Source: Acidobacteriota bacterium (lineage in GTDB: Bacteria; Acidobacteriota; Terriglobia; Bryobacterales; UBA6623). From it: 64,000 bases of DNA. Positions 43,084-51,655 of this stretch are shown here, in pieces; position 1 is the stretch's first letter, and each line of letters starts with the position of its first letter. The DNA is taken from the NCBI GenBank assembly GCA_027592785.1, contig JAQCLD010000004.1, positions 1 to 64,000 of the forward strand. The letters are read 5' to 3'. A program made the position numbers and the translations under genes. The notes below the pieces were generated by a model, which was not told where the DNA came from, searched no databases, and saw only the letters and a list, made by a program, of their open reading frames with translations.

Positions 43084-43725
43084 TTGCGCAAGTTACCCCA
43101 GGCCATCCTTTTCGATTTCGACGGCACCCTCGTCGATAGCGAGCCATTGCATTACGAAGCCTGGCTGCACGCCGTCAAGCCCTACGGCGCCCATACCGAC
43201 TGGGACGATTACGTTCTGCGTTTCGTCGGTCAAACCGGTCGATGGGCCGCAGAGACGTTCTTCGAAGAGGCTGGGGTCGACTACACCCCAGAGCTCGTTA
43301 TTCAAGCGACTCGGGCCAAAGAGGCCTACTTCCGGCTCTATGCCGACGAGCGCCTGGTGATCACCGCGGAGACTATCGCTGCTGTCAAGCAACTTCCATT
43401 GCATCTGCCAATTGGAGTCATTACTTCAAGCGTCATCACAGAGGTAGAACCGGCCCTTATCGTCGCCGGTCTACGCGATCGGCTTAGCGTCCTGGTCTGT
43501 GCCGCGGACGTCTCCCAGCACAAGCCGCATCCGGAGCCATACCTGACTGGCTTCGAACGCCTGCGCGTCGATCACGGCCACTCTGAACTCGTACCCGCGT
43601 CCGTCACCGTCTACGAAGACTCCCGCAGCGGCATCGCGTCGGCCACAGCCGCCGGCATGACCGTCCGGCCCGTCCCGGACCCCCGCGAGCTGCCAACACT
43701 GCTCTCACTCGATGGCTGGCTCTAG
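43084..43725 (+). CDS. HAD-superfamily phosphatase (beta-phosphoglucomutase/phosphoglycolate phosphatase-like)
   Basis: HAD motif I is ILFDFDGTLVDSEPLHYEAW, motif II is IGVITSSVITEVEPAL, the lysine is in DVSQHKPHPEPYL, and motif III is VTVYEDSRSGIASATAAGM. The helical cap between residues 15 and 80 makes it a subfamily IA enzyme. The LVDSEPLHYEAW start and KPHPEPYL are typical of beta-phosphoglucomutase-like phosphatases; the substrate is open. The start is TTG 43084 (or TTG 43069), placing the nucleophile near residue 11. The track's extension to 42859 overlaps the DUF2064 gene in another frame and is not real. Confidence 0.87.
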   Translation: MRKLPQAILFDFDGTLVDSEPLHYEAWLHAVKPYGAHTDWDDYVLRFVGQTGRWAAETFFEEAGVDYTPELVIQATRAKEAYFRLYADERLVITAETIAAVKQLPLHLPIGVITSSVITEVEPALIVAGLRDRLSVLVCAADVSQHKPHPEPYLTGFERLRVDHGHSELVPASVTVYEDSRSGIASATAAGMTVRPVPDPRELPTLLSLDGWL

Positions 43726-43816
43726 TTGTCTGATAAGATATATTATGTCAACTCACATGCCAACGATTGATTGACGCATCGGCCTGGATAGCCTTGGGAA
43801 TGCCCTCCCTCGATCA

Positions 43817-43833
43817 GGAACTAGACGAGTTCC
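43817..43833. terminator. Hairpin between convergent genes
   Basis: GGAACT-AGACG-AGTTCC is a perfect 6-bp stem with a 5-base loop between the convergent HAD and M48 genes. No T-run follows on either strand, so it is only a possible terminator or mRNA end-stabiliser. Confidence 0.3.
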
Positions 43834-43855
43834 AGTCGCGGCCTGTTCCGGGATG

Positions 43856-45745
43856 TTATTCCAGCGTTAGCCCATTCACCGTCTTTTCGAATGTGGGGTA
43901 CAGCGCGTCGTACTCGCTCTCCGGTGCGATCATCACCGTGTAGAACAAGCCCCCATCCAGCTTCGCGGTCACCAGCCAAACGTACTCGGTCTGGTTGGCC
44001 AACTTCGACGGTCCTTCCAGAAAGAGGCTCTCTCCGGGCCTCTCGTCGACGCTGATCGGCCTGCGTTGCCCGCGCACCAAGTTCAACCCTGGGTTGCTCG
44101 ACTGGAACCCGCTCAGTAAGCTCGTCGTTGCGGCATCCAACGACTCGGCAGTCTCGAAAGAGCCGGCGATCAGGCCACGTACGATCGACTCCGTGCCGTC
44201 GCTTTGACGCACGATGCCGTTATCCGGAGTGATCCGCACGCCGACTCCTTGTTCAGCCGTTACAGCCGTCCAATCCGGGGGATAAGGCATCACAAACCCC
44301 TGCCCTGTATAGACGCCCGCGGCAGGCGGCTGGACGACCGGGACGGCGGTCATCGTTTCTGTAGAAAACCGAACCGAGTCGATGGCTGCTTGAAACCCGG
44401 GATAAAGAGAGCCGTACTCGTCTTTAGGCGAGATCATCGCCAGATAAAAGAGGCCTTGCGGCCGTTGAGTTGTGACCAGCCACACATTCTCGCGAAGGCC
44501 TCGAATCGTCGTCGAGGGGCCTTCGAGAAAGTTGCTCTGACTCGGCTCTCCGCCCATATGAAAGGACTTCTGATCGCCTGGTATGGCTCGTAGACCGGAG
44601 TTGGTGTTCCTCAAGTCGTCGATGAAAGCCTGTGTCGCAGCGGAGAGCGATGTGCTTCCTCTGGCGTCGAAATAGCCTGTGAGCATGCCCCGAACGATCT
44701 CGGTTTGTCCTCGAACTGTGCGGTTCACGCCGTTCTGCGGCACGATCGTTGCGCTGCCGTCCGCGGTGTCGCTAAATGTCTGCCAGCCGGCGGGAACTAG
44801 AAACTCAAACCAGGGGCCACTCATTCTCCCTGCAACTACCGCCGCAGTCTGGGCGGCCGTGCCCTGTGCGGCGACGTTCGTGCTCGTCGGGACCTCAGCC
44901 TTCTTTTCAGTGGGTTTGATTCCCGCGGCAAGAGACTTCATGCCTGGGAAGGCCCTCGAGTTGGTCGTGTAGTGGCCGTTCTGATAGGACTGAATCTCTT
45001 CGGTGACGTACTGCACGCGGTTCCCTGGGTTGGGGTGGTCGGAAAGGAACTGCGGGCCGCTTCCCCCTCCCGATTCCCCCAGCTTTTGGAAGAACCTGGC
45101 CATCTCGACCGGGCTATAGCCCGCCGCCGCCATCATCCGTGCACCGACGATATCCGCGTCGTGTTCGGCGCTCCGCGAGTACTTCATGAAAACCGAGTTC
45201 AGGCCGAATCCGAGGCCGATGTTACTCAGGGATCCTAGCAGGCCGCCGCTGTCTCCCAGTGCTCCAGCCGCCAAAGCTGCCGGCAACTGAAAGATCGAGC
45301 GCTTTGACGCCTGATTCGTCGAGTGGCGCAGGACGACATGTCCAACCTCGTGCGCGATGACGCCCGCCACTTGCGCTTCGTTGTCCGCCACGGCGATCAG
45401 TCCCGAATTGACGTAAATCGGTCCTCCCGGCAAGGCAAACGCATTGATGCTTGGGTCAGCGACTACCTTGAAAGTAAACGGTTAGGATGGATCCTGCGAG
45501 ACCTTGGCAAGCCGTTGCCCAATGCTGTCGACATAGTCGGTCAAGCGGCGGTCGTTCACCACCTGGACTTCCTTCTCGATTTCCCCCGCCGCTTCCTTGC
45601 CCAGCTGGACGTCCTGATCTTTGGAGAACAAGTTCCAACCCGGTTTGATGGGTTTTGGCTGGGCCCAAAGGCCCTGAGTTGACAGCAGTAAAATTATCGA
45701 CAGGGTGAGCGTTCTGAGCATGAGTTTTTCAGTTCCTGGCCTCAT
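43856..45745 (-). pseudogene. M48-family metalloprotease with duplicated C-terminal domain, interrupted by an in-frame TAA
   Basis: The N-terminal part (to 45482) has a signal peptide and the family start PGWNLFSKDQDVQLGKEAA with NDRRLTDYVDSIGQRLAKV. It stops at TAA 45482-45484. The same frame goes on as PFTFKVVADPSINAFALPGG and reaches the zinc site VIAHEVGHVVLRHS and the third ligand in SRSAEHDADIVGARMM. In relatives the interrupted position is usually tyrosine (YPFTFKVV), so TAC/TAT to TAA is the likely change. The C-terminus carries two similar domains of about 150 residues (FEFLVPAGWQTFSD... and FVMPYPPDWTAVTAE...). Reinitiation would have to use TTG and would lack the signal peptide. 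The gene is probably inactive unless the stop is an error. Confidence 0.85.
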
Positions 45746-45866
45746 GCTACACGACCTGCCCTGCTGATTGAAGTTCAGCCGTCCTTGCCGAAAGTACATC
45801 TTCAAGTCGAACTGTTCCTGAGTCCATGACATAATCGAAAGCAAGCCTCCTGGCGGTTAACAAGGG

Positions 45867-46787
45867 ATGATTACACCCACAGAAAAAATTTGGCGCAACG
45901 GTGAACTGATAAACTGGAACGACGCAAACGTCCATGTTCTGACGCACGCGCTGCACTACGGTTCCAGCGTTTTCGAAGGCATCCGCTGTTATGAGACTGC
46001 TACGGGTCCCGCAGTGTTTCGCCTCAATGAACATATGCGTCGTATGTTCGATTCGGCGAAGATCTACCGCATGGACATTCCACGGTTCACGCAGGCCGAA
46101 TTGGCCGACGCCTGCCGCGAGATTGTGCGCGTCAACGGGCTCAAGAGTTGCTACATCCGTCCCGTGGTCTTTCGCGGCTACGGCGAGATGGGCGTCTTCC
46201 CGCTGCAGAACCCGATTGAGATCTATATCTGCTGCTGGGAATGGGGCAAGTATCTCGGAGCCGAGGCGATCGACAAAGGCGTGGACGTTTGCGTTTCGTC
46301 GTGGACGCGCATCGCTCCCAATACCCTGCCCGCGATGGCCAAGGTCGCCGCGAACTACATGAACTCGCAGCTGATCAAAATGGAAGCGGTGCTGAACGGC
46401 TACTCCGAAGGTATTGCACTGGACGCCTCTGGCTACGCCTCGGAAGGCAGCGGCGAGAACATCTTCTTGATCCGCGACGGCGTCATCTACACGCCGACGT
46501 TGGGGACCTCTGCGCTGCCCGGCATCACCCGCGACACGGTGATGACCTTGGCGCGTGAGGCCGGCATAGAAGTGAAGGAACAGGCGATTCCGCGCGAATG
46601 GTTGTACATCGCCGATGAGCTGTTTTTCACCGGTACCGCCGCTGAAGTCACCCCGATCCGTTCGGTCGACAAGATCGCCATCGGTTCGGGCACAAGAGGC
46701 CCGATCACCGCGAAGCTGCAGACAGCTTTCATGGATATCCTCACAGGCAAAGCGGCAGACCGCTTCGGCTGGCTGACCCACGTCTAG
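45867..46787 (+). CDS. ilvE: Branched-chain amino acid aminotransferase
   Basis: A class IV PLP aminotransferase of 306 residues. The family features are [16 protein letters not shown], the catalytic-lysine segment [42 protein letters not shown] and [18 protein letters not shown]. It performs the last step of Val, Leu and Ile synthesis or the first of their breakdown. ATG 45867 is preceded immediately by AAGGG, closer than an ideal ribosome-binding site. It is divergent from the interrupted M48 gene and convergent with the cupin gene, leaving 3 bases between stops. Confidence 0.94.
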   Translation: MITPTEKIWRNGELINWNDANVHVLTHALHYGSSVFEGIRCYETATGPAVFRLNEHMRRMFDSAKIYRMDIPRFTQAELADACREIVRVNGLKSCYIRPVVFRGYGEMGVFPLQNPIEIYICCWEWGKYLGAEAIDKGVDVCVSSWTRIAPNTLPAMAKVAANYMNSQLIKMEAVLNGYSEGIALDASGYASEGSGENIFLIRDGVIYTPTLGTSALPGITRDTVMTLAREAGIEVKEQAIPREWLYIADELFFTGTAAEVTPIRSVDKIAIGSGTRGPITAKLQTAFMDILTGKAADRFGWLTHV

Positions 46788-46790
46788 GCT

Positions 46791-47117
46791 TTATTTGGCT
46801 GCGGGCGGCGGAGCCATGATGGCCATTACGATCAGGCGCTCCGAGCCCGGATTGCGCAGAGCATGAGGTTCGTCGGCTTTGGCCAGGACGAGGTCTCCGG
46901 GGCCGATCGATGTTTCGACATCGCCAACACGAACAATTCCCTGCCCTTGGACCACGTAGTACAGCTTGTCTTGGCCGGAGTGGGTGTGGAGCGCGTGCTC
47001 TTGCCCAGGTTCAAAGCAATTCAAGCCCGTGAAGATGCGCTCGGTCCGCAGTAGATCTGCCTTGCCCATCTTGTCTGGGCGAAACGCGGCCTGCGACGCG
47101 ACGTTCTTGACGATCAT
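46791..47117 (-). CDS. Small cupin-domain protein
   Basis: A single cupin barrel of 108 residues: metal-binding motif 1 is GQEHALHTHSGQDKLYYVVQGQG and motif 2 is PGDLVLAKADEPHALRNPG. It probably binds a metal ion and acts as a small isomerase, dioxygenase-like or sensing protein; no substrate can be assigned. It follows the Spy-like gene by 17 bases on the same strand, so it may be in the sigma-factor operon. Confidence 0.85.
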   Translation of the reverse strand: MIVKNVASQAAFRPDKMGKADLLRTERIFTGLNCFEPGQEHALHTHSGQDKLYYVVQGQGIVRVGDVETSIGPGDLVLAKADEPHALRNPGSERLIVMAIMAPPPAAK

Positions 47118-47134
47118 GAGGGGTTAGGAACGCG

Positions 47135-47494
47135 CTAGTTCGTAGCCGCGCGGCTGAAGAGCGTTTCAAAGTCCGTGCGCTGCTCCGGCTCAAGAACTTC
47201 GAGAATGCGGCCTCGCCCGGTCTGCTGGATCTGCTTGACGCGCATCAGCAGCTCGGCCTCTTCCATGATGCACTCGTCCAAGATGGTCTGGACGCGCTCG
47301 CGCTGCGAGTCATTTAACCGAAGCTGCTTAGCCATCTCGTCCAGCGCCGCATGCGAATCCTCTTGGTAGTCGATGCTGATCACCGGCGGAGTATGCATCT
47401 TCAGTTCATAGACGTGCATTCCCATCGCGCCCGAGGCCACGCCGATTGCGAAGACCGCGGCGATGAATCCAAATGCTCGTCCGTGGGTATTCAT
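47135..47494 (-). CDS. Periplasmic Spy/CpxP-like small protein
   Basis: One N-terminal membrane segment or signal anchor (FGFIAAVFAIGVASGAMGMHVYEL) precedes a helical domain with LRLNDSQRERVQTILDEC and ILEVLEPEQRTDFETLF, the LT-x-Q motif pattern of the Spy/CpxP/heavy-metal-sensing group. Such proteins buffer misfolded proteins or metals in the periplasm. It follows an ECF sigma factor and its anti-sigma factor, a common arrangement in which it is part of the envelope-stress response. 119 residues. Confidence 0.78.
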   Translation of the reverse strand: MNTHGRAFGFIAAVFAIGVASGAMGMHVYELKMHTPPVISIDYQEDSHAALDEMAKQLRLNDSQRERVQTILDECIMEEAELLMRVKQIQQTGRGRILEVLEPEQRTDFETLFSRAATN

Positions 47495-47509
47495 TCAATA
47501 AATACCTCT

Positions 47510-47998
47510 TTACTGTGCGGAAGCCAACAGCGTCAGCATCGAATCACGATTGGCTTCAAGGTTGTAGCCCATGCGGACGTCATACTGCTGAGGCGGCTGC
47601 TGTTTCAAAATGCTGTCGGCTAGTTCCACGCTCTGCGCCGTCGTATCGTCGTGGAAGACCGCTACCGAGCCCAACATCACCATCCACATCATGGCGGCGA
47701 AGGCGAAGCGGCGAACCATGACCGGCTGCAGCAGGAACGCCCAAAACGATTCGCCTCGCTCGGCGTCAATCCGCTGTTTGACACGGTAATAGAAACCTGG
47801 CGCCGGCTCAACATCCTCGCTGGGGTCAACGCGGAACGTGTTGAACAAGTCCGACGTCTCTTGCAGCAGAGCCAGTTGGGCCACAGCTTCTGAATCCGCG
47901 GCCAAGCGCCTCTCGAACTCGACAAGGTCTTGCTCGTTGAGGCGGCCGTCCAAGTAGTCTTCTAGGTGCTCTCGTAGAAATGAATCCATGGTGATCAC
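47510..47998 (-). CDS. Membrane-bound anti-sigma factor without zinc motif
   Basis: The N-terminal cytoplasmic region (FLREHLEDYLDGRLNEQDLVEFERRLAADSEA) resembles anti-sigma domains but lacks the HxxxCxxC zinc ligands. One membrane helix (FAFAAMMWMVMLGSVAVF) is followed by a short periplasmic tail. The 162 residues and overlap with the sigma gene (GTG 47998; ATG 47989 is an alternative start) indicate it holds the ECF factor at the membrane. Release is probably by proteolysis, as in RseA-like systems. Confidence 0.78.
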   Translation of the reverse strand: MITMDSFLREHLEDYLDGRLNEQDLVEFERRLAADSEAVAQLALLQETSDLFNTFRVDPSEDVEPAPGFYYRVKQRIDAERGESFWAFLLQPVMVRRFAFAAMMWMVMLGSVAVFHDDTTAQSVELADSILKQQPPQQYDVRMGYNLEANRDSMLTLLASAQ

Positions 47999-48645
47999 GC
48001 CGGCGCTCGGTCTAGCTTCTGCGCAGCCAGTACCAGTTTCTGGCGGGCCCGAAATAATTTTACCTTGATCGTATTGGCATTGATGCCGGTCAATTCAGAA
48101 AGCTCTTCTACGGTCAATCCTTCGACCTCTTTCTGGATCAACAACATCCGTTCTTCTTCACTGACGCGCTCCAACAGCTTCATCAAGTACTGCCGCTTCT
48201 CGGTGGCCGTGTCGATGGCCATGCCGCGATCGGTAGACAGGTGAGTATTCTCGATCGACCGTTGGTCATCTTCACCGAGGTCCGCCTCGTAGACCAGCTT
48301 GCGAAACTTCTTCTTGCGCAAGTAATCGTAGCATTCGTTCACCGTAATCTTGTAGACCCAGGTGAGCAAAGAGGATCGAAAATCGAAGCCCTTCAACGAG
48401 GTGAAGATCTTGGCGAAAACTTGTTGCGAAATGTCTTCGGCGTCGTTGCGTCGACGAAGGATGCCGAAGATGATCGAAAATACCTTGGATTGGTAGCGCT
48501 CGACGAGCTGCTGGAAAGCAAACTCGTCGCCTTTTTGCGCACGGCGAATAATCGCCGCCTCAGCGCTGTCCTGGTAAGCCACCTTCCCTCTCGTTGGAGT
48601 GCCGGTCGCGGCCGAAGCCGGCATGATTGCGGTCATTGTTGCCAT
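47995..48645 (-). CDS. ECF sigma factor, RpoE-like
   Basis: Region 2 shows QLVERYQSKVFSIIFGILRRRNDAEDISQQVFAKIF and SSLLTWVYKITVNECYDYLR; region 4 shows LLERVSEEERMLLIQKEVEGLTVEELSELTGINANTIKVKLFRARQKL. The 25-residue N-terminal extension before QDSAEAAIIRRAQKGDEFAF has several alternative ATGs. It is translationally coupled to the anti-sigma factor and heads a module with a Spy-like protein, so it likely governs an envelope-stress regulon. A matching ECF promoter lies just upstream, suggesting autoregulation. Confidence 0.92.
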   Translation of the reverse strand: MATMTAIMPASAATGTPTRGKVAYQDSAEAAIIRRAQKGDEFAFQQLVERYQSKVFSIIFGILRRRNDAEDISQQVFAKIFTSLKGFDFRSSLLTWVYKITVNECYDYLRKKKFRKLVYEADLGEDDQRSIENTHLSTDRGMAIDTATEKRQYLMKLLERVSEEERMLLIQKEVEGLTVEELSELTGINANTIKVKLFRARQKLVLAAQKLDRAPA

Positions 48646-48655
48646 CGCAATCAGT

Positions 48656-48683
48656 GAGACGGACGCCAGCGTCCCGTGGTTCC
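48656..48683 (-). promoter_or_regulatory. Candidate ECF-type autoregulatory promoter
   Basis: On the minus strand, GGAACC (48683-48678) is followed after 16 bases by CGTCTC (48661-48656). GGAAC-N16/17-CGTC is the common ECF -35/-10 pattern. The predicted transcription start falls only a few bases before ATG 48645, so the mRNA would be nearly leaderless or a later ATG (48636 or 48624) is used. Confidence 0.45.
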
Positions 48684-48769
48684 AAAATTCTCATCTCACT
48701 TAACTTATTGAAACCGAACGCTTTCCGTCGATCCAACCGTGGAGGCCGCGATACGCCATCCGCCGCTTC

Positions 48770-48796
48770 GGAACGTGATTACAGCAACGCTCTAGT
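48770..48796 (+). promoter_or_regulatory. Candidate ECF-type promoter facing the Nramp-like gene
   Basis: GGAAC (48770-48774) and TCTAGT (48791-48796) with a 16-base spacer resemble RpoE-type promoters. It faces the transporter gene at 48900 and could place that gene under the divergent ECF factor. A 10-base palindrome GACGTACGTC (48887-48896) lies directly before the start codon. The rest of the 254-base gap shows nothing else. Confidence 0.3.
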
Positions 48797-48899
48797 TTAC
48801 ACGCTAGCCGGCTTGGGGACCGCAAACGACCGTACCTGTCCGTGCGCTAAAGATTTGCGGCCCAACTCCGCCGTGGGGTAGCATGCGACGTACGTCTAC

Positions 48900-50264
48900 A
48901 TGGCCGAACCAACCTACCTCGATCCTTATAAGCGAACTCACGAGCACATTGAAGAACCTCCGATAGCGTTCGGCGAGATCCTAAAGCGCATCGGGCCGGG
49001 CATGATCCTGGCGGCGTCGATCGTCGGCTCGGGCGAACTTATTGCCACCACAGTATTGGGCGCCGAAGTCGGCTACACGCTGCTCTGGTTGATCATCGTC
49101 AGCTGCCTGATCAAGATCGTCGTCCAAAACGAACTAGGCCGTTATTCGATCGCCACCGGCGAGACCACGCTCGAAGCGTTCGACCGGCTGCCCGGCCCAC
49201 GCTGGAAAGTTTCGTGGATGGTCTGGTGTTGGTTTGTGATGGTCGTGGCAACGTTGATGCAGATCGGGGCCATGATGGGCGGCATTGGCGAAGTCCTCAA
49301 CCGGCAATTCGCCGAGATCCCGATCAATGCCTGGGTATGGATCCTCAACTTCTTAACGGTGGGGCTGCTCATCGGCGGAAGGTATGCGGTGGTCGAGCGC
49401 GTCGCTACGGTTCTTGTGGTGTTTTTCACTGTGATGACGGTGGGCTGCACAGCGATCTTGTTCATGCTGCCTGAGTACTTCGCCATCGCCGACGTAGTCG
49501 GTGGATTATCGTTCCATCTTCCGGACAGCGGCATTGCCACGGCGGTCGCCGCGTTCGGCATTACCGGCGTGGGCGGCACCGAGTTGGTGATGTATCCCTA
49601 TTGGTGCATCGAGAAGGGCTACGCCCGTTATACGGGGCCCCGTGACGAATCGCCGGAATGGAAACGGCGCGCTCACGGCTGGGTGCGGGTGATGGGCGTC
49701 GACGTGATCTCGTCGATGATCGTCTACACCTTCGCGACGATCGCCTTCTACTTGCTCGGCGCTGGCGTGTTGAATGGCATGGGACTGGTGCCGGCCGGTT
49801 CACAGATGGTCGATACGTTGTCGAACCTCTACACACAGACGCTGGGAATGTGGTCGCTGCCGATCTTCTTGGTCGGAGCTGTTGCCGTTTTATACTCCAC
49901 CGTCTTTTCATCAACGGCGGCACACTGCCGCGTGTTCGCGGACTTCGTGGGTATGGTGGGCATCTACGACCGGCGCAACTATGCGCTGCGGCTGAAGATG
50001 ATTCGGATCTTCGTTGTTATTTTGCTATTCGTGCCTTCGGTCTATTTCATGGTCGTGGGCGATCCCGTGCGTATGGTGAGGATCGGCGGCATCGCGCAGG
50101 CCTTCATGCTGCCTGTCATCGGCTTTGCCGCAGTGTACTTGCGTTACAAACACATGCCCTCATCGATCCTGCCGAAGGGCTGGGTGACGCTAGCACTGTG
50201 GATCAGCGCCAGCGTGATGGCCGTGATGCTGGGCTATTCGATCATCCAGCGGCTGTTCGGCTAA
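48900..50264 (+). CDS. Nramp-like transporter lacking the canonical metal site
   Basis: A polytopic protein with 11 membrane segments of the Nramp/LeuT fold; the first helix reads RIGPGMILAASIVGSGELIATTVLGAEVGY. In true Nramp proteins this helix carries DPGN and helix 6 carries MPH, whose Asp, Asn and Met coordinate the metal. Here the positions read GSGE and GTELVMYPYW. The substrate is therefore probably not a transition metal, or is bound differently. Length is 454 residues. It is convergent with the Feo operon, sharing overlapping stops, and may be ECF-controlled. Confidence 0.85.
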   Translation: MAEPTYLDPYKRTHEHIEEPPIAFGEILKRIGPGMILAASIVGSGELIATTVLGAEVGYTLLWLIIVSCLIKIVVQNELGRYSIATGETTLEAFDRLPGPRWKVSWMVWCWFVMVVATLMQIGAMMGGIGEVLNRQFAEIPINAWVWILNFLTVGLLIGGRYAVVERVATVLVVFFTVMTVGCTAILFMLPEYFAIADVVGGLSFHLPDSGIATAVAAFGITGVGGTELVMYPYWCIEKGYARYTGPRDESPEWKRRAHGWVRVMGVDVISSMIVYTFATIAFYLLGAGVLNGMGLVPAGSQMVDTLSNLYTQTLGMWSLPIFLVGAVAVLYSTVFSSTAAHCRVFADFVGMVGIYDRRNYALRLKMIRIFVVILLFVPSVYFMVVGDPVRMVRIGGIAQAFMLPVIGFAAVYLRYKHMPSSILPKGWVTLALWISASVMAVMLGYSIIQRLFG

Positions 50265-51655
50265 GCAACGAGCCGCCAGACGGCGGCAACGACAAAGCAG
50301 ACCACGAAGGCTATGGCGAGCGGCAGCAATGCCCCGATCGTCGTCCAACGGGCGCTGCGCGTCTCTTTCCAAATCGTCAGGATCGTTGTCGCGCAAGGGT
50401 TGTGCAGCAACGAGAACAGCATGAGCGACACGGCGGTCAGCAACGTCCAGCCATGCTCATCGACGAGGATCCTGCGAATGTCGTCGTAGGAGGTCGGCTC
50501 GGTCATCATACCCACGCCGAGGTAGGCCATCATCATCGTGGGTACGACAATTTCATTCGCTGGAATGGCAATGATGTAGGCCAGGATGATGACACCGTCG
50601 AGGCCCAAGGCCCAGCCAAAGGGCTCCAAGAAGTCCACCGAGTGCTGAGCCAAACTGGCGTCGCCCCAAGTGACGTTTGCCAAGATCCAAATTACCGCGC
50701 CGGCAGGAGCCGCCGTTAGGATGGCCCGCCACAACACGAAAAGGGTGCGGTCTATCAACGACGTGTACAGAATGCGCAGGATGCTCGGTCGCCGGTAGGG
50801 CGGCAGTTCCAAGGTGAACGCGGAAGCCTCGCCCTGTAGCACGGTCTTGGAGAGCACCCAGGAGACGATCAAGGTCATGATCACACCCAAGAGCACCACG
50901 CCGACAACGGCGCCCGCTGCCGCCACCGCGGCGAAGGCCGGAGGGAAGGCGGCCCCAACGAAAATGACGGCCAGCATGATCAGTGTTGGATAGCGCCCAT
51001 TGCAGGGGACAAAGTTATTGGTGAGAATGGCAATCAACCGTTCGCGCGGAGAGTCGATCACTCGTGTGGCGATGACTCCGGCGGCGTTGCAGCCAAAACC
51101 CATGGCCATGGTCAGAGCCTGCTTGCCGTGGGCCCCGGCCTTGCGGAACAGCCAGTCCATGTTGAAGGCGACGCGCGGCAGATAGCCGAGGTCTTCGAGG
51201 ATGGTGAAAACCGGGAAGAAGATCGCCATGGGCGGCAGCATGACGCTGATGACCCAGGCGAGCCCGCGATAAACGCCGTGCCAGATAAAGCCCGTCAGCC
51301 ACCAGGGCGCGCCCAGTGCGTCAAACCAGCCGGCTGCGAGGTCCTCAAAGGAGAACAGCAAGCTGGCCAACATCGCCGAGGGCACGTTCGCGCCAAGGAT
51401 CGTCAGATAGAAAATGCAGGACAGAATCAGCAGCATGATCGGCAGACCGAAGATCTGCGACGTCACTACCCTGTCGATTCGTTGGTCCAGGTCCCAGTTC
51501 TGCGAGCCGCGGCCTTTGACGGCGCGGTCAACGATAATGCTGGACTGTTCGTAAAGCGCCGCGACCATGTCGTCGCGAACGGTTGCGCCGAGCTGTCGCC
51601 GCAAACCGTCGGCACGATCGAGAACGGATTGCGGCGTGGTCGCAGAGGCGCTCAC
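50261..51655 (-). CDS. feoB: FeoB C-terminal permease part (split gene)
   Basis: This gene encodes only the membrane half of FeoB. It has FGLPIMLLILSCIFYLTI, the Gate regions (GYLPRVAFNMDWLFRKAGAHGKQALTMAMGFGCNAAGVIATRVI and NNFVPCNGRYPTLIML) and C-terminal IIAIPANEIVVPTMMM and SLLHNPCATTILTI with their conserved cysteines. It moves Fe(II) across the inner membrane together with the separate GTPase. GTG 51655 overlaps the stop of the upstream half (GTGA). The track's longer frame to 51793 is antisense-like read-through with no FeoB similarity. 464 residues. Confidence 0.9.
   Translation of the reverse strand: MSASATTPQSVLDRADGLRRQLGATVRDDMVAALYEQSSIIVDRAVKGRGSQNWDLDQRIDRVVTSQIFGLPIMLLILSCIFYLTILGANVPSAMLASLLFSFEDLAAGWFDALGAPWWLTGFIWHGVYRGLAWVISVMLPPMAIFFPVFTILEDLGYLPRVAFNMDWLFRKAGAHGKQALTMAMGFGCNAAGVIATRVIDSPRERLIAILTNNFVPCNGRYPTLIMLAVIFVGAAFPPAFAAVAAAGAVVGVVLLGVIMTLIVSWVLSKTVLQGEASAFTLELPPYRRPSILRILYTSLIDRTLFVLWRAILTAAPAGAVIWILANVTWGDASLAQHSVDFLEPFGWALGLDGVIILAYIIAIPANEIVVPTMMMAYLGVGMMTEPTSYDDIRRILVDEHGWTLLTAVSLMLFSLLHNPCATTILTIWKETRSARWTTIGALLPLAIAFVVCFVVAAVWRLVA

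Noticed and set aside
45747-46781. 344-residue minus-strand ORF over ilvE
   Set aside because: It is fully antisense to a clearly conserved aminotransferase gene and shows no recognisable motif; GC-rich codons create such shadows.
49658-50719. 353-residue plus-strand ORF across the Nramp and FeoB ends
   Set aside because: Frame-shifted shadow of two real convergent genes; His/Arg-rich and without motifs.
51652-51655. FeoB split as a simple frameshift mutation
   Set aside because: The two halves meet in a GTGA overlap identical to other coupled genes in this operon and split at a domain boundary, so gene fission is more likely, although an error cannot be fully excluded.
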